DNA of 64,000 bases from an uncultured Kiritimatiellota bacterium (GTDB lineage Bacteria > Verrucomicrobiota > Kiritimatiellia > RFP12 > DVOR01), in NCBI GenBank assembly GCA_944389565.1, contig CALXMV010000007.1:1-64000 (forward strand), read 5' to 3'. The position numbers and the translations under genes are program-made. The notes under the pieces were generated by a model. The model worked only from the letters and a program-made list of their open reading frames with translations, did not search any database and was not told the DNA's origin. Shown here in pieces: positions 58,181-64,000 of the stretch. Every line of letters starts with the position of its first letter. The first letter of the stretch is position 1.

Positions 58181-59902
58181 ATGGACGCGTTGGCGCCTAT
58201 CTATTCCGTGAACGCGCAGTGCCGCGATTGCTACAAGTGCGTGCGGCGATGCCCGGTGAAGGCGATCCGCGTGGAAAACGACCATGCGGTGGTGATCCCC
58301 GAGGCGTGCATCTTCTGCGGGACGTGCGTGGGGACGTGCCCGAACCATGCGAAGATGGTGCGCGACGATCTGACGGCGGTGCGCAATCTGGTGGGGGCGC
58401 GGCGCGACGTGGTGCTCTCGGTGGCGCCAAGCTTCGCATCGGAGTTCCCCGGGGTGGATCCGGCACGTTTCGTTTCGGCGATGCGGAAACTGGGGTTCGC
58501 GCACGTGCGGGAGACGGCGGTGGGGGCGAACATCGTCTCGCGGGCGGTGGCGGAGCTGATGGCCCGAAACACGGCGCATCGGCTGCAGATCTCCTCGGCC
58601 TGCCCGGTGGTGGTGGAGCTCATCCAGCGTTATCACCCGCGCTTCTCCGCCTACCTGACGCCGGTGGACTCGCCGATCATCGCGCACTGCAAGGCCTTGC
58701 GCCGCGAGTTCCCCGACGCGCCGATCGTCTTCGTGGGGCCATGCGTGGGGAAAAAGCACGAGAGCGACCTGCAGCCCGACCTCCTCACCGCGGCGCTGAC
58801 CTTCGAGGAGCTCCGGCGATGGATGCTCATGGCCGGCGTGGACGACCCGAACGCGCTCGACCCCGCCCCGGACTACCACCTGCCCGGCGATGGCGCGTAT
58901 TACCCGATCGAGGGCGGGATGCTCCGTAGCGTGGCGCGCAACTTCCGCGCGCTCGCCCCGCAGGGGGAGCTCCAACCGATGACCCTCACCGGCGTGAGCA
59001 CCATCCGCACGATGCTCGAGACGCTCGACCCCAAGACCCTCGAACAGCCTGTCTTCATCGAGGCGCTGGCGTGCCCCGGTGGGTGCGTCTGCGGTCCCAA
59101 GACACGCGTCAGATGCGCCGCCGGAGGTATGCTCGACGTGCTCCGCCACGCGCGGAAGACCTTGCCCGACGACCCGGCGGACAAACCGGACGTGCTCCGC
59201 CACTACCGTCCCGCGCCGACCGCCCAGAACGCCTTCACCGAGGAACAGATCCAGGCCACGCTTCATGCGCTCGGCAAGTTCCGCCCGGAAGACGAACTCA
59301 ACTGCGCGGGGTGCGGCTACGACTCCTGCCGCGAGCTGGCCTGCGCCATCCTGGCGGGCAACGCCGAGCCGCAGATGTGCGTGAGCCGGATGCGGCAGAT
59401 CGCGCTCAAACAGAGCTCCGCCATCGACCGCGCCCTACCCTATGGGCTCGTGGTGGCCGACAAGGCGCTCAACATCATCGAATGCAACGAACGCTTCGCC
59501 ACGCTCCTGGGCGACGCCGCACGGTTGGCCTACGAGGCGAAGCCCGGCCTGCGCGATGCCGACCTCGCCCGCATGATCCCCTACCCGCAGCTCTTCCAGA
59601 AGGTGCTCGACACCGGCGAGGAGATCATCCGCCGCACGGTCGACATCGATGGGCGGCTCTTCTCCCTCACCATCTTCAACGTCGACGTCCATGAGGTCAT
59701 CGGCGCGCTGATCCTCGACATCACCGAGACCGAGCGCAACCGCCAAGCGCTCATCGAGAAGGCCCGCACGGTCGTCACCAACACCGCCAAGACCGTCCAG
59801 GAAATCGCCTTCATGCTCGGACGCAACGCCGCCGAGAGCGAGCTCATCCTGGACTCCGCAGTCGAGATGTTCGCGCCGCTCGACACGGAGGGCGAGCCAT
59901 GA
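58181..59902 (+). CDS. sensory-type [FeFe]-hydrogenase with PAS domain (HydS-like)
   Basis: 573 aa. Two [4Fe-4S] sites lead (C14-x2-C17-x2-C20-x3-C24-P and C43-x2-C46-x2-C49-x3-C53-P). The H-cluster domain (about 75-320) has L1 S139-A-C141-P, L2 G186-P-C188-V-G-K-K-H-E and L3 L-A-C298-P-G-G-C302. An extra Fe-S motif C375-x2-C378-x4-C383...C400 and a PAS domain (about 415-520) follow. The L1 position that carries the proton-relay Cys in catalytic hydrogenases is A140, as in group C sensory enzymes. So it probably senses H2 or redox state rather than producing H2 fast. GGAGGAGG precedes the ATG; the stop overlaps the phosphatase start by 4 nt. It also resembles HfsB-type proteins. Confidence 0.92.
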   Translation: MDALAPIYSVNAQCRDCYKCVRRCPVKAIRVENDHAVVIPEACIFCGTCVGTCPNHAKMVRDDLTAVRNLVGARRDVVLSVAPSFASEFPGVDPARFVSAMRKLGFAHVRETAVGANIVSRAVAELMARNTAHRLQISSACPVVVELIQRYHPRFSAYLTPVDSPIIAHCKALRREFPDAPIVFVGPCVGKKHESDLQPDLLTAALTFEELRRWMLMAGVDDPNALDPAPDYHLPGDGAYYPIEGGMLRSVARNFRALAPQGELQPMTLTGVSTIRTMLETLDPKTLEQPVFIEALACPGGCVCGPKTRVRCAAGGMLDVLRHARKTLPDDPADKPDVLRHYRPAPTAQNAFTEEQIQATLHALGKFRPEDELNCAGCGYDSCRELACAILAGNAEPQMCVSRMRQIALKQSSAIDRALPYGLVVADKALNIIECNERFATLLGDAARLAYEAKPGLRDADLARMIPYPQLFQKVLDTGEEIIRRTVDIDGRLFSLTIFNVDVHEVIGALILDITETERNRQALIEKARTVVTNTAKTVQEIAFMLGRNAAESELILDSAVEMFAPLDTEGEP

Positions 59903-61080
59903 GCGACGAGAGCGCCCCGCCGCCTTTCATCGAGGTCGATTGGTTCAATCGCCATAAGTTCCGAAAGGTCTGCAGCGGCGATGTCTTCCTCAGCGAGCGC
60001 TTGGCCGACGGATCGGTCGTGGCCGTGCTCACCGACGGCCTCGGCTCCGGACAGCAGGCAAACGTCTGCGCATCGCTCACCGCCACGATGGCGATGGCCT
60101 ATATGCGCGCCTCGCTGGGGCTTCGCCGCGCCGCGACGCTCATCATGGACGCCCTGCCGCTTTGCCCCGAGCGGCACATCTCCTACTCCACCTTCACGAT
60201 GATCCGCGCCGACCCGCACGGCGAGGTGCGCATGATCGAATACGAGAACCCTCCGGCGACCCTCCTGCGCGGCGATGAGCCTGTCGACATCCCCCGCACG
60301 CCCTACACGCTCCCGCGCTGGGAGGGGCGCACGCTCCGCTACGCGACGTTTCGGATGGGGCTCGGCGACCGTCTCTTCTTCTGCTCCGACGGCATCACCC
60401 AGGCCGGGCTCGGCGCTCCGGACACCCCCTTCGGACAAGGCCTCGAACGGGTCGTCCCTTGGCTCCGGGAGGCCATCCGCATCGCGCCGGAGGTCGGCGC
60501 GCACGTGCTCTGCAAAGGCGCCGCCGACCGAGCCACGCGGTTGGACGGCGGCCGCGCGGGCGACGACACGACCGCCGCCATGCTCCATTACCGCACGCCG
60601 CGCGTCACCCAGATGCTCACCGGGTGCCCCTTCGACAAGACACAGGACGCCGCCTACGCGGCCTTGGCCACGCGTCCCGGCGTCACCGTCATCGTCTCCG
60701 GCGGCTCGACGGCCGACCTCATCGCCCGCGAGCTCGACCGCCCGATCGACACCCCCCTCACGGCGCTCGACCCGGAGGTGCCCGCGGAATCCGTCATCCC
60801 CGGCATCGACCTGGTGACCGAGGGGTGCGTCACGCTCTCCAAGGTCATCGACCTGCTCCGCCACCCGGGCCCCGACGCCCGCGTGAACCCCGCCACCAAG
60901 ATGCGTGACCTGCTCCTCGCCTCCGACCAAATCCGGATCGACGTCGGCACGGCCATCAACCCGGCCCACCAAGACCCCAACCTGCCCATGTCCCTCGATA
61001 TCCGCCGCAACATCGTCCGCGAGCTGGCGGACGTCCTGCGCGGACTGTACGTCAAAGACGTCACCGTGAAGTTCCACTGA
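59899..61080 (+). CDS. SpoIIE/PP2C-type protein serine phosphatase
   Basis: 393 aa. The N-terminal 240 residues are a SpoIIE-like PP2C phosphatase: G27-D28 near the start, L-T-D46-G47-L-G-S-G with metal-binding Asp, a central F-T-M-I-R-A-D near 100, and F-C-S-D-G-I-T and G-D-D-T-T-A-A-M later (about 160 and 220). The last 150 residues form a second domain with V-I-V-S-G-G-S-T-A-D-L-I (near 262), not recognised. Overlaps the hydrogenase by 4 nt (ATGA), so it is the likely output partner of the H2/redox sensor. The target phosphoprotein is not in the window. Confidence 0.88.
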   Translation: MSDESAPPPFIEVDWFNRHKFRKVCSGDVFLSERLADGSVVAVLTDGLGSGQQANVCASLTATMAMAYMRASLGLRRAATLIMDALPLCPERHISYSTFTMIRADPHGEVRMIEYENPPATLLRGDEPVDIPRTPYTLPRWEGRTLRYATFRMGLGDRLFFCSDGITQAGLGAPDTPFGQGLERVVPWLREAIRIAPEVGAHVLCKGAADRATRLDGGRAGDDTTAAMLHYRTPRVTQMLTGCPFDKTQDAAYAALATRPGVTVIVSGGSTADLIARELDRPIDTPLTALDPEVPAESVIPGIDLVTEGCVTLSKVIDLLRHPGPDARVNPATKMRDLLLASDQIRIDVGTAINPAHQDPNLPMSLDIRRNIVRELADVLRGLYVKDVTVKFH

Positions 61081-61088
61081 GGCTCCCC

Positions 61089-62522
61089 ATGCTTGCCCGC
61101 ATCCCCGCCACGCTCCTGCTCCTCGCCCTCGCGCTGCCGATCCACGCGGCCGTGCCCGCCTTCACGCAAAACATCGCCTGCCCGCCCCTGCGCGTGCGCC
61201 TGCCCAAAGACGCGCAGGCCACCCCCACCCCCGCCACGGAGGCTTACCGCGGCGTGATGCAGCACCCCGATGGTTCGGTCGTCGAGGTGGACGCCTTCGT
61301 CCCCGAACAGCTCTGGCGCAAAGAGCAACGCCTCGGCGCATGGGCCGATGCCGCCGGCAACAAATACGAGCTCGTCGCCCCCAAAAGCCTCCTCGGCGGC
61401 CCCTTCCCGCAGGCCATCGTCACCCGCGAGGTCTACGACGCCATCCAAGCCAAAGCGCCGGCGCTGGCCCTGCCCACGATGGGCAAATGGCTCACCGCAT
61501 GGGTGGGGGCGCCCTGCGGCCGGCCCACCCGCCTCAAACCTCTCGGCGCGGTGGCCAACGCCATCTTCGCGGAGGTCGGGAACGCCGCCGCGCTCGTCCT
61601 GTGGCTCAAAGCCGAGCCCGACCAACCCTACGCGCTGATCGTCACCCCGGGGCCCAACGCCGACCCCGCCGCCAAATGGCGCACCGCGCTCTCGCGCGCC
61701 ATGCCTGGTTTCGCCCCCATCCGCGGGGGGCTCAGCGGTTCCGCCAAGGAGGCCGGCGGCTGGCTCACCCTCGACCGCCCTCCCTACCGTCTGCACACCG
61801 ACCTGCCCCGACGTGACCGCGCGTGGCTCGACACCCTCCTCGCCGACATGGTCGCCATCCGCGAGGCCTACACCCGCGCGCTTCCGGAACCCTCCGGCGT
61901 CAAGATCCCCACCAGCGTCATCCGCGTCTTCGCCGACCCGGAGGACTACCGCGCTTACTCCGGCGAGGGAATGGAATGGAGCGCCGGCCACTTCTCTTCC
62001 GTCCAGCGCGAGCTGGTCGTCATGGGCGACGCCGCCGAGGATTCCAACAAGCGCCGCCGCGACGAAATCCGCTCCACCACCTTCCACGAAGGCTTCCACC
62101 AATATCTCTTCCTCATCACCCCCGCGCTCGCGAACGTCCCGATCTGGTTCAACGAAGGCCACGCCACCTTCTTCGAGACCTTCCGCGTGCGGAACGGCAA
62201 GGCCGCCCCGGGCGAATCGCCCCGCATCGAGGCCGCCCGGCGTGCCATCGGCCTCCGTTCGCCGGAAGGGCTCGGACGCTTCATGATGCTCTCGCAACCC
62301 GAGTTCTACGCTACCTCCATCCAGGAGAACTACGCCGTCGCCTGGTTGCTCGTCCATTGGCTCCGCACCGAGGCCAAAGCGCCGCTCGACACCGCGCTCA
62401 ACCGTTACTACGCCCTCCTCTGCGCCGGCAAGAAGCCCGCCGAGGCACAGGCCGAGGTCTTCCCCCCAGAGACGCTCCGCGCCATCTCCGAAGGCCTGGC
62501 GGACTACCTTTCCAAACACTGA
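61089..62522 (+). CDS. exported DUF1570-type gluzincin peptidase-like protein
   Basis: 477 aa with a signal peptide (L-L-L-L-A-L-A-L-P-I-H-A-A, cut near 21). The C-terminal half has the zinc motif H-E-G-F-H (T-F-H-E-G-F-H-Q-Y near 335-343) and, about 20 residues on, W-F-N-E-G-H-A near 357, whose Glu would be the third ligand, matching DUF1570. The N-terminal half (25-230) is unrecognised. It begins 8 nt after the phosphatase stop, so it may share that transcript, but a link to the sensor is only positional. Confidence 0.82.
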   Translation: MLARIPATLLLLALALPIHAAVPAFTQNIACPPLRVRLPKDAQATPTPATEAYRGVMQHPDGSVVEVDAFVPEQLWRKEQRLGAWADAAGNKYELVAPKSLLGGPFPQAIVTREVYDAIQAKAPALALPTMGKWLTAWVGAPCGRPTRLKPLGAVANAIFAEVGNAAALVLWLKAEPDQPYALIVTPGPNADPAAKWRTALSRAMPGFAPIRGGLSGSAKEAGGWLTLDRPPYRLHTDLPRRDRAWLDTLLADMVAIREAYTRALPEPSGVKIPTSVIRVFADPEDYRAYSGEGMEWSAGHFSSVQRELVVMGDAAEDSNKRRRDEIRSTTFHEGFHQYLFLITPALANVPIWFNEGHATFFETFRVRNGKAAPGESPRIEAARRAIGLRSPEGLGRFMMLSQPEFYATSIQENYAVAWLLVHWLRTEAKAPLDTALNRYYALLCAGKKPAEAQAEVFPPETLRAISEGLADYLSKH

Positions 62523-62587
62523 GCCCCCAAAGCACACGGGGCATCCATGCGGGACGCCCCTCCGAGGATCCAAGGCCAAGGATGCGC

Positions 62588-62642
62588 ATGGTCCGGGGCG
62601 AACCCTTTAGGGTTTCGCCCCAAACCCCTTAGGGTTCCGCCA
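62588..62642 (-). repeat. intergenic repeat family, copy 3
   Basis: Reverse strand contains GGGGTTTGGGGCGAAACCCT followed by AAAGGGTTCGCCCC. GGGGCGAACCCT (62594-62605) and AGGGTTTCGCCCC (62608-62620) on the plus strand form a near-perfect hairpin. Matches copy 2 (46571-46645) in opposite orientation. Confidence 0.7.
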
Positions 62643-62670
62643 CGGACAGGGCGCAGAAACGCGGCGAATT

Positions 62671-62679
62671 TGCTAGAAT
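62671..62679 (+). promoter_or_regulatory. extended -10 of the 53-aa lipoprotein, leaderless start predicted
   Basis: TTTGC-TAGAAT, hexamer at 62674-62679, 6 nt (GACGGC) before the ATG at 62686. Confidence 0.6.
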
Positions 62680-62685
62680 GACGGC

Positions 62686-62847
62686 ATGAAAACGGCACTT
62701 TTTCTTCTGGGGCTGGCGACGCTGGCGGTTTGCGGGTGCGTGAACCAAAGCATCGCCGCCCGGCGCTCGGACATCCCGTGGAACCAACCCTCGAGAGCGG
62801 AGGCGACCGGCGCGTTGCCCTCGTCGCTCGTCGACCAATATGAATGA
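62686..62847 (+). CDS. 53-aa predicted lipoprotein
   Basis: A short gene with a clear signal (M-K-T-A-L-F-L-L-G-L-A-T-L-A-V) ending in the lipobox-like V-C-G-C18, then a mature peptide of 36 residues with R-R-S-D-I-P-W-N-Q-P near 26-35. The strong extended -10 placed 6 nt upstream and the signal-peptide codons support it being real. It overlaps the ribD start by 8 nt, so the two are likely cotranscribed. Function unknown; no family recognised with certainty. Confidence 0.72.
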   Translation: MKTALFLLGLATLAVCGCVNQSIAARRSDIPWNQPSRAEATGALPSSLVDQYE

Positions 62848-63856
62848 GGCCGACGCGCGTTGGCTGGCACGCGCGGCGGAGCTTGCGGAGGCGCAGGTGG
62901 GCCGCACGGCGCCCAACCCCGCCGTCGGCGCCGTCTGCGTGCGCGAGGGGCGCCACCTCGGTGAGGGCGCGCACCTCCGCGCCGGCACCCCGCACGCCGA
63001 GGTCAATTGCCTGAACGCCTGCACGGAAGATCCCGCCGGCGCCACGCTTTACGTGTCGTTGGAGCCATGCTCGACCACCGGGCGCACGCCGCCATGTTGC
63101 GACCTGATCCGTGCCAAGCGCATCGGCCGCGTGGTCATCGGCTGCCTGGACCCCAACCCCCGCCATGCCGGTCGGGCCATTCCCCTCCTGCGTGAGGCAG
63201 GCATCGCCGTGGAAGTCGCGACGGGGGCCGTCGCGGAACGTTGCCGCCGCCTTATCGCCCCCTTCGCCAAAGCCGTCACCCTAGGCCTCCCCTATCTGCG
63301 CCTGAAACTCGCCCTGACGCTCGATGGCTTCATCGCCGACGCGGCAGGCTCCTCACGGTGGGTCACCGGTCCCGAGGCGCGCGACTGGGTGCAACACCTG
63401 CGCACCCGCGTGGACGCCGTGATGGTGGGTGCCGGTACCGTCCGCGCCGACCACCCCTCCCTCCAACCTCACCTCCCCGACGCGCCGCGGAAATGGCGCG
63501 TGCTCGTCGATCGCTCCGCCCCGTTTCCCCCGGCAGACCTCGACGACCGGACACTCGTGGCCACGCGTGACCTCGGTTACGATGGGCACGACCTCCGTGC
63601 CATGCTCCACGCGCTCTGCGCCAAAGGCGTGAACGATGTCCTCTGCGAAGGCGGCGGCCGCCTGGCCGGCGCACTGTTGGACGCCGGGCTGGTGGACGCG
63701 CTCGACCTGATCTACGCCCCGAAAATCCTCGGCCCTTCCGCACGGCCTGGCCTCGCCATCGCCCCGCGCCCCCTCGCTCACGCCCTCAGCCTTGGCGCCC
63801 CCATCGAATGCCGCGCCCTCGGCATGGACACGCTTCTGCGTTTTCGCCTCACCTGA
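62840..63856 (+). CDS. ribD: RibD, bifunctional riboflavin deaminase/reductase
   Basis: Second and third steps of riboflavin synthesis from GTP: deamination then side-chain reduction. 338 aa. The deaminase domain (1-145) has H52-A-E54 and P-C77-S-T-T-G-R-T-P-P-C86 as zinc ligands and catalytic Glu. The reductase domain (about 150-335) has K-L-A-L-T-L-D-G, S-R-W-V-T-G near 177, D-A-V-M-V-G-A-G-T-V near 195 and E-G-G-G-R-L near 275. Slightly shorter than E. coli RibD. Overlaps the 53-aa lipoprotein by 8 nt. Other rib genes are outside the window. No FMN riboswitch was recognised upstream. Confidence 0.95.
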   Translation: MNEADARWLARAAELAEAQVGRTAPNPAVGAVCVREGRHLGEGAHLRAGTPHAEVNCLNACTEDPAGATLYVSLEPCSTTGRTPPCCDLIRAKRIGRVVIGCLDPNPRHAGRAIPLLREAGIAVEVATGAVAERCRRLIAPFAKAVTLGLPYLRLKLALTLDGFIADAAGSSRWVTGPEARDWVQHLRTRVDAVMVGAGTVRADHPSLQPHLPDAPRKWRVLVDRSAPFPPADLDDRTLVATRDLGYDGHDLRAMLHALCAKGVNDVLCEGGGRLAGALLDAGLVDALDLIYAPKILGPSARPGLAIAPRPLAHALSLGAPIECRALGMDTLLRFRLT

Positions 63857-63960
63857 GAAGCGACTTCCCCTTGGCGTCCCGTCCCCTTCTTTGGGAAACG
63901 CGCGGCTTGATTTCGTTCTGTCCGATACCACACATGGGCTTGCGGGGCGGTGGCATGTTT

Positions 63961-63968
63961 GGTATGCT
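63961..63968 (+). promoter_or_regulatory. probable -10 for a gene starting at the window end
   Basis: TTTGG-TATGCT, hexamer at 63963-63968, followed by AGAGGGAG. Confidence 0.4.
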
Positions 63969-63996
63969 TGCACGCGTACGAGAGGGAGTGAAACCG

Positions 63997-64000
63997 ATGA
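63997..64000 (+). CDS. start of a gene cut off by the window end
   Basis: An ATG at 63997 preceded by AGAGGGAG about 9 nt upstream and by a -10-like TATGCT. Only one codon is inside the window. An alternative GTG at 63989 is in a position closer to the GGGAG. Confidence 0.4.

Noticed and set aside
62523-62840. FMN riboswitch upstream of ribD
   Set aside because: No conserved FMN aptamer boxes (such as AGGGT with GATTC...GGTGA order) could be traced; the region is explained by repeat copy 3 and the small lipoprotein.

Overview
The window is a G+C-rich, densely coded bacterial chromosome segment. Most genes sit in long co-directional blocks with 4-nt stop/start overlaps. The gene content suggests a strictly or mostly anaerobic member of the PVC superphylum, most plausibly Kiritimatiellota (phylum-level guess, moderate confidence). 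The evidence is: an S1 sulfatase with the C-x-A-x-R maturation motif, a secreted Asp-box sialidase, FeoAB ferrous iron uptake, a PAS-containing [FeFe]-hydrogenase, an NBP35/Mrp-type ATPase with an N-terminal Cys cluster, PEGA/FHA envelope proteins, a GspG-like pseudopilin domain protein and an Exb/Ton system. No rRNA, prophage core, intact transposase, CRISPR array or replication origin was seen.

Layout. 39-4207: sulfatase (-) and feoAB (+). 4306-16802 (-): a DUF2264 protein; an operon aspartate aminotransferase > EF-hand membrane protein > agmatinase/arginase > HAD protein > mnmA; an operon sialidase > DnaQ-like exonuclease > CPBP protease; an operon small membrane protein > rhomboid > penicillin-binding protein. 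17001-25283 (-): phnX, a tandem thioredoxin-fold protein with recQ, and the operon FHA > PEGA > TatD > RmlD-like reductase. 25391-25741: intergenic repeats, a terminator and tRNA-Pro(UGG). 26077-29362 (+): a visibly A+T-richer gtrA/gtrB/membrane-glycosyltransferase island behind a long structured 5' leader. 29627-35432 (+): a seven-gene operon (unknown protein, CDF transporter, coiled-coil/TPR protein, NUDIX, methyltransferase, NamZ-like DUF1343) closed by a strong bidirectional terminator. 35484-46394 (-): HU, GT4 glycosyltransferase with lipoprotein, O-methyltransferase, murD, a 1083-aa membrane/TPR protein, a GspG-like protein, ruvB, murG. 46853-57789 (-): two long coupled operons, thyX-like > mrp > caspase-fold lipoprotein > exbB > exbD > tonB > oppF-like, and lepA > DUF212 > pdxA > LRR-like protein > rsmD > xerC. 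57934-63856 (+): a sensory [FeFe]-hydrogenase module ([2Fe-2S] thioredoxin-like protein, HydS-like hydrogenase, SpoIIE/PP2C phosphatase), a DUF1570 peptidase, a 53-aa lipoprotein and ribD.

Two genome-wide themes can be read directly. First, nearly every transcription unit is preceded by an extended -10 element close to TTTGCTATAAT with no recognisable -35. At lepA, ruvB, murG and the 53-aa lipoprotein the hexamer ends only 6-8 nt before the ATG, which predicts leaderless mRNAs for housekeeping genes. Second, a palindromic G+C-rich intergenic repeat occurs three times (about 25.4, 46.6 and 62.6 kb). The most system-like finds are the sensory hydrogenase/phosphatase cassette, the structured leader in front of the gtr island, and the Exb/Ton operon that carries its own caspase-fold lipoprotein.
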